A stretch of 64,000 nt of DNA from Candidatus Peregrinibacteria bacterium GW2011_GWF2_43_17. Its GTDB lineage: Bacteria; Patescibacteriota; Gracilibacteria; UBA1369; UBA12470. Below the pieces are notes generated by a model. It saw nothing but the letters and a program-made list of their open reading frames with translations, was not told the origin of the DNA and did not search any database. Below are positions 1 through 8,405 of the stretch, in pieces. The position numbers were made by a program, and so were the translations under genes. Position 1 is the stretch's first letter. Every line of letters starts with the position of its first letter. Location of the stretch: contig LCFW01000005.1 of the NCBI GenBank assembly GCA_000999315.1, positions 1 through 64,000 on the forward strand, given 5' to 3'.

Positions 1-406
1 TGATCGTCACCTCCTGTTCATCGGCCGTCCCGGGACGGCCGATCTTACAATCTCTTACATAAGTTATCAGCGTATGTTTGCTCATTACTTCGACTTTCTT
101 CGCCCACAACTTTGCCGTCTCCTTCGTCGCTATTGTCACAACAGGCCTGACGGCTCCAAGCCCTTTCTTCTCGGCAACCTCAAGCAACTCCGGCTTATCT
201 TCTATATGCTTCATGATACGCAAACATTCGTTGACTTTCTCGTGATTCATTCCCGCCAACTTAGCCGCGTACTCATAAATACTTGAGAATCGCTTCTTCT
301 TCCAAATCTCCTCCCTCGCTATCTCCGGCAGTAGCATTTCGCACCGTCTCAGCCAATATTTCGCATTCTTCCCATACTTCACAAATTCCGCATGTATGTT
401 TTTCAT
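1..406 (-). CDS. HNH endonuclease paralog, 3' end cut off by window edge
   Basis: This gene is absent from the ORF track because it runs off the left edge. I translated 135 codons on the minus strand from the ATG at 404-406 (MKNIHAEFVKYGKNAKYW...). The protein is nearly the same as residues 1-136 of the complete HNH gene at 17801-18634, sharing for example NHEKVNECLRIMKHIEDKPE. Only the helical N-terminal domain is in the window; the HNH domain of the paralog would lie beyond base 1. It follows metK on the same strand after a 338-bp leader that is also shared with the paralog. An in-frame GC-rich palindrome sits near the edge. The DNase role is inferred from the paralog. Confidence 0.85.
   Translation of the reverse strand, partial: MKNIHAEFVKYGKNAKYWLRRCEMLLPEIAREEIWKKKRFSSIYEYAAKLAGMNHEKVNECLRIMKHIEDKPELLEVAEKKGLGAVRPVVTIATKETAKLWAKKVEVMSKHTLITYVRDCKIGRPGTADEQEVTI
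20..43. repeat. 24-bp perfect GC-rich palindrome inside HNH gene
   Basis: A perfect palindrome with core GGCCGTCCCGGGACGGCC, extended by AT/TC flanks to 24 bp. It lies in frame in the HNH gene (residues ...GRPGTAD...). The same 18-bp core recurs in the paralog at 18167-18184 and between genes at 47682-47699. Directly downstream in the reading direction (minus bases 15-7) is AGGAGGTGA, a perfect anti-16S-like sequence. Confidence 0.85.
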
Positions 407-744
407 ATTTTCGTGATTATTTTCTGTCAACTATATACCACTTCAACAGGAGGAAATCCACCATCTCGACTGGACTTTTCGCGCAGTGATGGCGCGCTCA
501 CCTTTTTCGCGTTGCGGTATGCCGAATTTGTATCGGAATTTCGCAATATTTCACGAAACAACCTTGTGCGTTGCGCGGTCAAGGTTTTGATGTAAAAATC
601 GCCTCCGCCACCACGTTGTAGCACGCCGAATTCGTGTCGGAATTTCGTACCACCTCGCAAAAAAAAACCACACGCCACAATTCTCGCCATTACGGCACGT
701 GAAATTTATGGCAGATTTGCATCGCAAACCCCGCGACACCAACA
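407..744 (-). promoter_or_regulatory. Gene-free leader upstream of HNH gene with repeated motifs
   Basis: This is 338 bp between the metK stop and the HNH start. Read on the minus strand, its last ~130 bp match the leader of the second HNH gene (17670-17800), including GGTGAGCG...CCATCAC, GTCCAGTCG and a TTTCCTCCTGTTG-type stretch followed by GGTATAT. Upstream there are two imperfect copies of a ~35-bp unit (CGAAATTCCGA...AATTCGGC...CAACG). The small ORFs here (427-690, 551-745) have no protein character and look spurious. Conservation points to a promoter or leader, but no clear -35/-10 is seen. Confidence 0.5.
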
Positions 745-1878
745 TTACAAGCTCCCCTTCAGTTCCTCCACCATATCCAACTTTTCCCAGGTGAACTCAG
801 GCAAATCTCTTCCAAAATGCCCATAAGATGCGGTTTTCTTGAAAATCGGTCTCCTCAATTGATATTTTTCAATGATTCCGCCCGGAGTTAGATCGAATTT
901 TTCACGAATAAGCTGGACGATTTTTTCATCCGGTAGTTTGCCGGTACCAAAAGTTTCCACAAATATGCTCAAAGGTTCACGAACGCCAATGGCATAAGAA
1001 ACTTGTACCTCGCATTTATCGGCAATATCGGCTCCAACGATATTTTTCGCAACGTGCCTGCAAGCATAAGCGGCGCTTCTGTCGACTTTTGTCGGATCTT
1101 TACCTGAGAAACATCCTCCGCCATGTCTGCCCATACCTCCGTAAGTATCAACGATGATTTTTCTGCCTGTAAGACCGCTGTCGCCCGGAGGCCCGCCGAT
1201 TATAAACATACCCGTTGGGTTGATATGAAAAACTGTTTTATCATCAACCAGATTGCCACAGACGGGCTTGATGATTTGTTCGATCATATCCATTTTAATG
1301 CGATCATGAGTTGCTTCCGGTCCATGTTGCGTAGAAATAACAACCGTATGAATTCTCTTTGGCTTGCCGTTTTCGTATTCGACTGTGACTTGGCTTTTGC
1401 CATCCGGTCTCAAATAAGTTAAACCTTTCGCTTTTCTGACTTCCGCTAACTTGAGCACCAATTTGTGCGCCATCATTATCGGCATTGGCATAAGTTCCGG
1501 AGTTTCATTAACTGCAAATCCAAACATCATGCCTTGGTCGCCCGCGCCTCCGGTGTTAACACCCATCGCAATGTCAGGACTTTGTTCGTCAATCGCCGTG
1601 ATGACACTGCAAGCTTTGTAATCAAAACCATAAGAAGCATCGTCGTATCCGATTTCCTTAATCGTTTGGCGAGCTATACCGGGGATATCGGCATAACCGT
1701 TTGTCGTGATTTCGCCGGCGAGCAGAACAAGCCCGGTCGTTACGAGCACCTCGCACGCGACGCGACTTTTTGGATCTTGCCTGATCAACGCGTCCAAAAC
1801 GGCATCCGAGATTTGATCCGCGATTTTATCGGGATGCCCTTCGGTGACCGATTCCGAAGTGAACAGATTTGTAGCCAT
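745..1878 (-). CDS. metK: S-adenosylmethionine synthetase
   Basis: Makes SAM from methionine and ATP in the cytoplasm. At 377 aa it is the normal family length. It starts [17 protein letters not shown] with the conserved GHPDK histidine. GAGDQG (residues 111-116) is the family signature, and [19 protein letters not shown] carries the second signature with phosphate-binding residues. The ATG at 1876-1878 is the natural start. It has no good Shine-Dalgarno, but the mRNA leader holds a SAM-I riboswitch with a terminator, so expression should be shut down when SAM is plentiful. The HNH gene lies downstream on the same strand. Confidence 0.98.
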   Translation of the reverse strand: MATNLFTSESVTEGHPDKIADQISDAVLDALIRQDPKSRVACEVLVTTGLVLLAGEITTNGYADIPGIARQTIKEIGYDDASYGFDYKACSVITAIDEQSPDIAMGVNTGGAGDQGMMFGFAVNETPELMPMPIMMAHKLVLKLAEVRKAKGLTYLRPDGKSQVTVEYENGKPKRIHTVVISTQHGPEATHDRIKMDMIEQIIKPVCGNLVDDKTVFHINPTGMFIIGGPPGDSGLTGRKIIVDTYGGMGRHGGGCFSGKDPTKVDRSAAYACRHVAKNIVGADIADKCEVQVSYAIGVREPLSIFVETFGTGKLPDEKIVQLIREKFDLTPGGIIEKYQLRRPIFKKTASYGHFGRDLPEFTWEKLDMVEELKGSL

Positions 1879-1895
1879 GTTATTTGAATTAAATT

Positions 1896-1923
1896 AAAAA
1901 AACTTATTCCTTCGAGAGATAAG
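1896..1923 (-). terminator. Attenuator terminator of the metK riboswitch
   Basis: On the minus strand CTTAT-c-TCT, tetraloop CGAA, GGA-ATAAG is followed by TTTTTTT. The hairpin (1903-1923) plus U-tract lies just after the SAM-I aptamer and 18 nt before metK ATG. This is the expected place for SAM-dependent premature termination. The stem has one bulged C and is fairly short. Confidence 0.7.
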
Positions 1924-1930
1924 ATTTGCA

Positions 1931-2029
1931 AACATCTTTCTCCCTTGGGAGGTCGGAATTAGCACCTTTCCCCGCGGGGCGGTTGCTGTGGTTTCATAGG
2001 GCCGAATCCCTCCACCACTCTTGATGCAC
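1931..2029 (-). promoter_or_regulatory. SAM-I riboswitch (S box) aptamer upstream of metK
   Basis: The reverse strand has the S-box core in order: GCATCAAGAGTGGTGGAGGG, then GGCCCTATGAAACC, GCAACCG, a variable C/G-rich hairpin, and AAGGTGCTAATTCCGACC. P1 can close by GCATC pairing with GATGT. All conserved SAM-contacting and kink-turn segments are present. It sits directly upstream of metK and before a terminator, so it should sense SAM and repress its own synthase by transcription attenuation. Confidence 0.96.
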
Positions 2030-2121
2030 AACGCATTTTACATAACAGCGCGATGACGCGCAAGCATTCATTGCGCAATAAATTAAGTAAGCTAATATAT
2101 CAATGCATTTAATAATATCGG

Positions 2122-2844
2122 ATGGATTTATCAATAATACTGCCAACTTTTAACGAAGAGGGTCACATAACGGATTTTATAAACGAGATTAAAAAAAACA
2201 TCCCGGCAGGGACAAGTTATGAAATATTGGTAGTGGATGACAGCAAGGATAAGACGGGAGAAGTGCTTACCGCGAATTTTTCAAAAGATGAAAATGTTAA
2301 AATTTTCTTGCGCAAAAAAAGAGGTCTCGCGACAGCAATTTTGTACGGCATAAACAACGCGAAGGGGAACAGAATTTTATTACTCGATACCGACTTCAAC
2401 CACGATCCGAAACACATTCCGATGATTCTTGAACTCGGCAAATATTTCGATGTTGTAAACGGCTCAAGGTACATTTGGGGAGGCGGCATGGAAAACGCAG
2501 AGAACAGATGGATGGGGAGCAAATTGTTCAACAAATTCGTTGGAGTTTTGCTTGGCGTTAGTACGACCGATAACACCGGCGGATATATAATTTTCAAAAG
2601 AGATCTTCTCGAAAAGCTCGCCCTCGAAAAAATTTTTATCGGCTACGGCGAATTTTGCATAAGGCTTATTTATGGCTTTAAGCTGACAAAAGCTTCGTTA
2701 ATGGAGTTTCCGGTTGTTTATGGTCGAAGAAGAAGCGGAGAGAGCAAGACACATTTCTCGAAATACGTTTTCGTTTATACTTGGGCTGCGATAAAAACAC
2801 TTTTTAATGGTAAAAAACTCCTCAAAATTCATTCCGCAAATTGA
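2122..2844 (+). CDS. DPM1-like glycosyltransferase, family 2
   Basis: A 240-aa GT-A fold enzyme, probably moving a sugar from a nucleotide donor to polyprenyl phosphate at the inner membrane face. SIILPTFNEEGHI opens the fold, ILVVDDSKDKTGE binds the nucleotide, and LDTDFNHDP (residues 89-96) is the DxD/HDP acceptor motif of polyprenol-phosphate mannose synthases. There is no C-terminal membrane helix, so this is the short DPM1 form. It starts the plus-strand glycan run and overlaps the next gene by 38 bp, implying translational coupling. The sugar cannot be told. Confidence 0.9.
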   Translation: MDLSIILPTFNEEGHITDFINEIKKNIPAGTSYEILVVDDSKDKTGEVLTANFSKDENVKIFLRKKRGLATAILYGINNAKGNRILLLDTDFNHDPKHIPMILELGKYFDVVNGSRYIWGGGMENAENRWMGSKLFNKFVGVLLGVSTTDNTGGYIIFKRDLLEKLALEKIFIGYGEFCIRLIYGFKLTKASLMEFPVVYGRRRSGESKTHFSKYVFVYTWAAIKTLFNGKKLLKIHSAN

Positions 2845-3907
2845 ACCTTGGTTCGACGACGACGAAATAAAAGAACTTACGGAGGTGATGAAATCGACGT
2901 TCGTAACGGAAAGTTCCAAGACGCAAGAACTCGAAGCGATGATCGCGAAATATACGGGGTCGAAATACGTCGTATCTTACATGAACGGGACGATGGCGAT
3001 TTTTGCGGCGTTAAAAACGCTTGGAATTGGAGCCGGAGATGAAGTGATTGTGCCGGATATGACTTTTATAGCGACAGCAAATGCGGTGATCTTAACAGGT
3101 GCGAAACCGGTTTTTTGCGACATAGATCCGGAGACTCTGCAAATGACTCGCGAGCAGGCAGAGAAAAAAATCACATCGCATACAAAAGCAATTATTCCGG
3201 TTCATTTATATGGCGGAGCGGTCCAGATGGACGAAATATTGGAGTTGGCAAAAAAACATAATTTGCACGTTGTCGAAGATGCGGCTCAAGGCATAGGCGT
3301 TAAGCTCAACGGTCGGCACGTAGGTACATTTGGCGATGTCGGGATTCTCTCTTTTTATGGGAATAAAACTATCACAATGGGCGAAGGTGGCATGATTTTG
3401 ACGGCATCAAAAGAGTTGGCCGAAGAGTGTTATGCTTTTAAAAATCATGGACGAAAAATTAAAGGGATTTTTACTCATGAAAAAATCGGCTACAACTTCA
3501 GCACGACGGATTTAAATGCGGCGATCGGCATCGCCCAAATGCGCAAACTCGACAAAGTGATAAAAAGGAAAAAAGAGATCATGGATATGTATAAAAAACT
3601 TTTGAAAAACGTTTACTTGTACGACTATCCGAAAAATGTTGATTGCGTCCCGTGGTTTACGAGCATCAAAGTTGAAAATCCGGAAAAACTCGCTGCGTTC
3701 ATGAAAGAAAATAATATCGGGATGAGGAGGTTTTTCTATCCGTTACACCTGCAACCTTGTTATAAAAACGAAGTGTTTGGCGCGGATGAATTCCGCAACT
3801 CGACAGATGCTTACGAACATGGAATATCATTGCCTTCAAGCGCAACACTGGAAGACGAACAAGTAGAATTTGTAGCCTCGAAAATAAATGATTTCTATAA
3901 AGGGTAA
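2807..3907 (+). CDS. DegT/DnrJ/EryC1/StrS sugar aminotransferase
   Basis: A PLP-dependent fold-type I enzyme of 366 aa. It would aminate a 4-keto or 3-keto sugar nucleotide using glutamate. The internal-aldimine lysine is K187 in SFYGNKTITMGEGG, and VVEDAAQG (156-163) holds the pyridine-nitrogen aspartate. FIATANAVILTGAKPVF is the usual mid-domain segment. The ATG at 2807 lies inside the previous gene, and the 3' end overlaps the following membrane gene by 20 bp, so the three form one transcriptional unit. Product is probably an amino-deoxy sugar; position of amination unknown. Compare the His-type relative at 14085. Confidence 0.92.
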   Translation: MVKNSSKFIPQIEPWFDDDEIKELTEVMKSTFVTESSKTQELEAMIAKYTGSKYVVSYMNGTMAIFAALKTLGIGAGDEVIVPDMTFIATANAVILTGAKPVFCDIDPETLQMTREQAEKKITSHTKAIIPVHLYGGAVQMDEILELAKKHNLHVVEDAAQGIGVKLNGRHVGTFGDVGILSFYGNKTITMGEGGMILTASKELAEECYAFKNHGRKIKGIFTHEKIGYNFSTTDLNAAIGIAQMRKLDKVIKRKKEIMDMYKKLLKNVYLYDYPKNVDCVPWFTSIKVENPEKLAAFMKENNIGMRRFFYPLHLQPCYKNEVFGADEFRNSTDAYEHGISLPSSATLEDEQVEFVASKINDFYKG

Positions 3908-5837
3908 AACAATTGACCGGATTGTCATTGTCGCAGGGTTGTCAACGTTGATCTGCGCAATTTTATCGAGATATTTTGATAACTACTTGTTGAATTTTGC
4001 GAGGACGGTGAGCGGAATAATTTTCATTCTGACTTCCGGCTGGCCATACATGAATTTGCTCGATAAGAATGGCAAGATTAGGACGTCGATTAGGGCGCTT
4101 TTCACCGTGGCGATTTCGTTGTTTTTGATATATCCGGCCGGACTCATAAACGTCATAATCGAAGGAAAGACCGATATATACGGGGAGCATCTCGCCGGAT
4201 TTATCGCGGTACTTTTTGCGATCTCCATCGTGGGATTTTTGGTGCAAAAAATTCTTAAAATAAAACTCTCCGATATCAAAATAGAAGAAGATAAAAAATA
4301 TCTTTTGATTCTCGCCGGAATATTTTTAACAGGGTTGGTTCTGCGAATTGTGAATCTCGGAGCGGCAAATCTCAACGGAGATGAGGTGGACATGGGAGCT
4401 GGGATTTACGATCTTGTGGACGGGATGGTGGCGGGGAGGAACGCATATTTCATTTCGCAAGTTGCACATTCGCCATTGGGCTTTTACATAGGACATGCTT
4501 TTTACAATTTGTTTGAGCCGAGAGGTTTTTACGAAATGGCAGATTGGATGATAAGAGCTCCGCAGGTGATTATGGGGATGTTGGTTATATTCGGGACGTA
4601 TGTTCTCGCGAAGATGTTGATAAAACCCGAAAACAAATGGGCGATACTGATACCGCCATCAATTATTGCCATAAGCAGTTATTCGAACTTCGCATCGAGA
4701 TTGGCGATTTTCCAAGATTTGAACTCTTTGGATTTCTTTTTGATAGCGACATTGTTGGCGATCCTGTTGTTTAGAAAAGAGAAAAGCAATTTGAATGCGC
4801 TGATGATTGGAATTATGTTCGGGATATTATTAATGGTTAAATTTACCGGGGTGGTTCTGCTTCCACTGCTTTTGATTTTCTATAAAGACTGGAAGAAAAT
4901 CTTGCCTGCGCTTCTCGTAATCCTGGTCATTTTTTCTCCAGTAATCGCTTACAACATTGGCGCATATTTTACGACCGGGTACATGGATGTGCCGTTCTCG
5001 AAAATAGCGAATTTGATCGGTATAGACGCGAAGTCATTGATGAATCCGGGTACGGGAGTGGATACGATGTATTCTGGTGAATTTAGGAACCCGCTTCTTA
5101 CGCTCGTCGAGCTGCCTTTCTCGTTAATAGACGAATGGGGCTATGCGTTTGCACTGTTGTTCGCGTGGAGTTTGTTCGCGAGTTTGAAAAACAAGGAATG
5201 TCGAATTTTGATCGCTGTGATATTGTTGGAAATACTGTTTTACGACTTAAACGGATTTAGGACTTATTATTTATCATTTCTTTCGGTACTTTGCGCGGTT
5301 TTGGTCGGCACAAATTTTGTTAAAAATAAAAAAACAAAAATCGGGATATTGTCAGCTGCGGCGATTTTCACGCTAATATTCAATATCAATACGAATATTC
5401 TTTTAAAGGAGGCGGATGTATTAAAAGAGCATGGCAGGTCGGGGGATGACGATGTTTTCCAAATAGAATGGCACAATCAATTCGAAGACACTTTTTCTTA
5501 TGGCGCATATTCGTTTTTAAACGACCGCGGCTGGGACGAATTGCAGGTTTTTCTCGATGCGAATACAGATGAAAACACCAAGTTGATTCTGGACGAAGAT
5601 TTGAATTATCCCGATATAAAATGGTACTTGTGCATTGATGACATCATTCGGGAGTATTATGGCGATCCTAATTACAAAGAAGCTTATACTTATGAATATT
5701 TCGCGACACCTCCGTCGGAGCTGGAACCGACGGAAATTTTAATTTCGAAAACGAAATACGACATTTCGGATGCGCGCGAAAACTTGGTATACGACATGCA
5801 TGGGAATATCGAATTTTATGTATACTTGCCGGACTGA
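3888..5837 (+). CDS. GT-C membrane glycosyltransferase (PMT/ArnT-like)
   Basis: A 649-aa polytopic membrane protein with about a dozen hydrophobic segments and a soluble C-terminal part of some 140 residues. LNGDEVDMGAG, in the first long extracytoplasmic loop, has the acidic pair expected of lipid-linked-sugar-using GT-C enzymes. It would transfer a sugar from polyprenyl phosphate, such as the product of the DPM1-like gene two positions upstream, to a glycan, lipid or protein outside the membrane. It starts 20 bp inside the aminotransferase gene. Family assignment rests on topology and the DE motif, not on a full profile match. Confidence 0.75.
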   Translation: MISIKGKTIDRIVIVAGLSTLICAILSRYFDNYLLNFARTVSGIIFILTSGWPYMNLLDKNGKIRTSIRALFTVAISLFLIYPAGLINVIIEGKTDIYGEHLAGFIAVLFAISIVGFLVQKILKIKLSDIKIEEDKKYLLILAGIFLTGLVLRIVNLGAANLNGDEVDMGAGIYDLVDGMVAGRNAYFISQVAHSPLGFYIGHAFYNLFEPRGFYEMADWMIRAPQVIMGMLVIFGTYVLAKMLIKPENKWAILIPPSIIAISSYSNFASRLAIFQDLNSLDFFLIATLLAILLFRKEKSNLNALMIGIMFGILLMVKFTGVVLLPLLLIFYKDWKKILPALLVILVIFSPVIAYNIGAYFTTGYMDVPFSKIANLIGIDAKSLMNPGTGVDTMYSGEFRNPLLTLVELPFSLIDEWGYAFALLFAWSLFASLKNKECRILIAVILLEILFYDLNGFRTYYLSFLSVLCAVLVGTNFVKNKKTKIGILSAAAIFTLIFNINTNILLKEADVLKEHGRSGDDDVFQIEWHNQFEDTFSYGAYSFLNDRGWDELQVFLDANTDENTKLILDEDLNYPDIKWYLCIDDIIREYYGDPNYKEAYTYEYFATPPSELEPTEILISKTKYDISDARENLVYDMHGNIEFYVYLPD

Positions 5838-5878
5838 AGCTGGTAAAATTTAACAGCTTTAAACTTCACTTTTTTAAT

Positions 5879-7189
5879 ATGAAAATCGCTGTAATCGGAA
5901 CTGGATATGTCGGGCTGGTGACAGGCACTTGTTTGGCCGAATTGGGCAACAGTGTAGTTTGCGTAGACATAGATGAGTCGAAAATCTCCAAGCTGAAAAA
6001 GGGAGACATCCCGATATACGAACCGGGCTTATCGGAACTTACCGTGAGAAACTTCAAAGAGGGGCGACTTAAATTCACAACAGATTCGAAAAAAGCGATA
6101 CAAGATAGCGAAGTGGTATTCAGCGCAGTTGGAACTCCGCCGGACAAAGATCACAAAGCCGATTTAACGGCCGTGAAAAAAGTTGCGGAAACATTTGGTA
6201 AAAACATTAACGGCTACAAGGTTTTTGTGAACAAATCAACGGTACCGGTTGGCACGAGCGAAATGGTTTACGAAATCATCGCGAAAGAGTCGAAAAACAA
6301 ATACAAATTCGACGTGGTAGACAACCCGGAATTTTTGCGCGAAGGCACCGCTGTAAAAGATTTCATGAACCCGGACAGAGTCGTAGTCGGAATTCGTAAA
6401 AACACAGAAAAGGCGAAAGAGGTTATGGAGAAAGTTTACTCCCCATTGGTAAGAGCGGGCAGGCCACTTATGTTTACGGATATTCACAGTGCGGAGATCA
6501 TTAAATACGCATCGAACTCATTTTTGGCCACGAAAATTTCTTTTATAAACGAAGTTGCGAATTTCTGCGAATTGGTCGGTGCGGACGTGAAAGAAGTAGC
6601 GAAAGGAATGGGTCTCGATGACAGAATCGGCCCGAGATTTCTTCATGCGGGTATAGGATACGGAGGCAGCTGTTTCCCAAAAGACGTACAAGCTTTTATT
6701 AAAACCGGCGAAGACAAGGGGTACGAGTTCCAAATATTAAACGCGGTTGAAAATGTTAACAGATCGCAAAAGACAAAAATTCTAAAAAATTTAACAAAGG
6801 AAATTCCGGACCTGAAAAACAAAGTAATCGCAATTTGGGGGTTGGCTTTTAAGCCGAAAACTGACGATATGCGCGAAGCTCCATCAATCAATATAATAAA
6901 CGGTATCTTGGATGCCGGAGGAGTTGTGAACGCCTTCGACCCGGTTGCCATGGAAAACGCAAAAAAACTTTTCAAAAAAGATACAGTCAATTTCTGTGAC
7001 ACGCCTCATAAAGCGGCAAAAGGAGCGGACGCACTATTGATTCTTACGGAATGGGATGAGTTCAGAGCTGTTGATTTGAAAAAAATAAAAGAGTTGATGA
7101 GAGGTAGTTTAATTTGTGACGGAAGAAATATTTACAATCCGGCGGAAGTTAAAAAGATAGGCTTCAAATATAAATCAATCGGAAGATGA
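5879..7189 (+). CDS. ugd: UDP-glucose 6-dehydrogenase
   Basis: Oxidises UDP-glucose to UDP-glucuronate with two NAD+. The 436-aa protein has the N-terminal Rossmann motif GTGYVGLVTGTCLAELG. The conserved active-site cysteine is in GYGGSCFPKDV. NKSTVPVGT and DNPEFLREGTAVKDF are standard, and the C-terminal domain carries GLAFKPKTDDMREAPS. The ATG follows a 41-bp gap containing TGGTAAAAT, a possible extended -10. Its stop overlaps the next gene by 4 bp (ATGA), which suits a supply line UDP-Glc to UDP-GlcA to UDP-GalA. UDP-GlcA also feeds the decarboxylase at 24326. Confidence 0.97.
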   Translation: MKIAVIGTGYVGLVTGTCLAELGNSVVCVDIDESKISKLKKGDIPIYEPGLSELTVRNFKEGRLKFTTDSKKAIQDSEVVFSAVGTPPDKDHKADLTAVKKVAETFGKNINGYKVFVNKSTVPVGTSEMVYEIIAKESKNKYKFDVVDNPEFLREGTAVKDFMNPDRVVVGIRKNTEKAKEVMEKVYSPLVRAGRPLMFTDIHSAEIIKYASNSFLATKISFINEVANFCELVGADVKEVAKGMGLDDRIGPRFLHAGIGYGGSCFPKDVQAFIKTGEDKGYEFQILNAVENVNRSQKTKILKNLTKEIPDLKNKVIAIWGLAFKPKTDDMREAPSINIINGILDAGGVVNAFDPVAMENAKKLFKKDTVNFCDTPHKAAKGADALLILTEWDEFRAVDLKKIKELMRGSLICDGRNIYNPAEVKKIGFKYKSIGR

Positions 7190-8178
7190 GAGTATTGGTT
7201 ACAGGAGCGGCCGGTTTCATAGGCTCGCATACGGTGCGAGCTCTTTTGAAAGATGGCAACGAGGTCGTCGGAGTGGACGATTTTAACGACTATTATGATC
7301 CCGAGATAAAAAGAAAAAACATCGCTGAGTTCCTGGACGACGCTCGATTCAAAATTGAAAAAGCGGACATACGAAACGAGCAAGAAATGATGCGAATATT
7401 TAAAAAATATACTCCGGAAAGAGTGATACATTTGGCGGCCAGGGCTGGGGTCAGACCATCCATAAAAGATCCGATTTTATATCACGACGTGAACGTTAAT
7501 GGGACGTTGAATATTCTTGGTGCGGCTCAATCAATAGGTGTTAAAAATTTCGTATTTGCGTCAAGTTCGTCGGTTTATGGCGGGCTCGAAGCAACGCCTT
7601 TTTGCGAATCAGCATGGCCGTTAAATCCGATATCTCCTTACGCCGCGACAAAACTCGGAGGCGAAAATCTTTGCAGATATTTCCATGAGCAGTTTGGAAT
7701 GAGTACGACGTGTCTGAGATTTTTCACCGTTTACGGTCCATCCGGCAGGCCGGACATGGCGCCTTATATGTTTACAAAATCAATACTCGAAGGTACGCCG
7801 ATTAACAGGTTCGGAAAGGGCGATACGAAACGCGATTACACTTTTGTCGAAGACATCGTTAGCGGGGTTGTTTCGGCGATAAAAACGCCACTCGGATATG
7901 AAATAATCAACTTGGGTAACAACCAACCGATTGAGTTAAACGAGTTCATCGGAACTATCGAAAAAGTTCTTGGCAAAAAGGCGAAAATCAACGAATTGTC
8001 GGAAGCCGAAGGAGATGTGAAAATCACATACGCCGACATTGAAAAAGCGAAAAAACTGTTGCAGTACAATCCTAAAACGAAAATCGAAGAAGGAATGCGA
8101 AAATTCGCGGAATGGTACGTAGGGTCTGCGCACACTATTGGTTCCGAATTGGTTAAAGAAGAAATTGTCCAGATTTGA
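7186..8178 (+). CDS. UDP-glucuronate 4-epimerase-like SDR enzyme
   Basis: An extended short-chain dehydrogenase (330 aa) with NAD motif GAAGFIGS and catalytic YAATK. The DDFNDYYDPEIKRKN segment is characteristic of UDP-glucuronate epimerases, and coupling to ugd by a 4-bp ATGA overlap supports a UDP-GlcA to UDP-GalA role. The last 18 codons (from GGG at 8122) lie inside the left inverted repeat of a promoter cassette. The family-conserved part ends near FAEWYVGS, so the tail HTIGSELVKEEIVQI is probably not essential. If the cassette inverts, the tail would become a different 24-residue sequence. Confidence 0.9.
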   Translation: MRVLVTGAAGFIGSHTVRALLKDGNEVVGVDDFNDYYDPEIKRKNIAEFLDDARFKIEKADIRNEQEMMRIFKKYTPERVIHLAARAGVRPSIKDPILYHDVNVNGTLNILGAAQSIGVKNFVFASSSSVYGGLEATPFCESAWPLNPISPYAATKLGGENLCRYFHEQFGMSTTCLRFFTVYGPSGRPDMAPYMFTKSILEGTPINRFGKGDTKRDYTFVEDIVSGVVSAIKTPLGYEIINLGNNQPIELNEFIGTIEKVLGKKAKINELSEAEGDVKITYADIEKAKKLLQYNPKTKIEEGMRKFAEWYVGSAHTIGSELVKEEIVQI

Positions 8179-8391
8179 GGCACGAGGAGCAACGTGTACC
8201 TGTTGGTACGCTAGCGACGAGTAACGAAAAAGATGAATAATTTCTTCTTTAACCCTCCGGGAATAAGCAGATTTTAAGCATTTCTGCGTCACTCCTCCTC
8301 GTAATACTTTCCAGTATCACTTCGTCGTCGTTCCTTGAACTGCTATAATATCTGCGATATTCCAATCGAAACCAATAGTGTGCACAGACCC
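8122..8391. repeat. Inverted-repeat cassette 1 carrying a promoter (possible invertible switch)
   Basis: A 270-bp segment bounded by a ~30-bp imperfect inverted repeat. The left arm is 8122-8152 (GGGTCTGCGCACACTATTGG...) and the right arm is 8362-8391 (...ACCAATAGTGTGCACAGACC C); two substitutions and one extra base separate them. Inside are a 16-bp perfect inverted repeat (8151-8166 with 8239-8254, GGTTAAAGAAGAAATT), a GTACC/GGTAC hairpin and an extended -10 promoter pointing right. The right 80 bp (8308-8387) match 38286-38365 with a single difference. The left arm overlaps the 3' end of the upstream epimerase gene. It resembles a phase-variable promoter cassette or a MITE; no recombinase is nearby. 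Confidence 0.75.
8344..8349 (+). promoter_or_regulatory. Extended -10 promoter in cassette 1
   Basis: TGC-TATAAT is a consensus extended -10. No good -35 lies 17 bp upstream (TTCGTC), which extended -10 promoters tolerate. It would start transcription near 8356 and drive the epimerase at 8406 and the flippase behind it. The identical sequence occurs in cassette 2. Confidence 0.6.
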
Positions 8392-8405
8392 TAAAAATAA
8401 ATAAA

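Noticed and set aside
427-690. 87-aa ORF in the HNH leader
   Set aside because: The sequence is a repeated non-coding leader shared with 17665-17800, where the frame is not kept.
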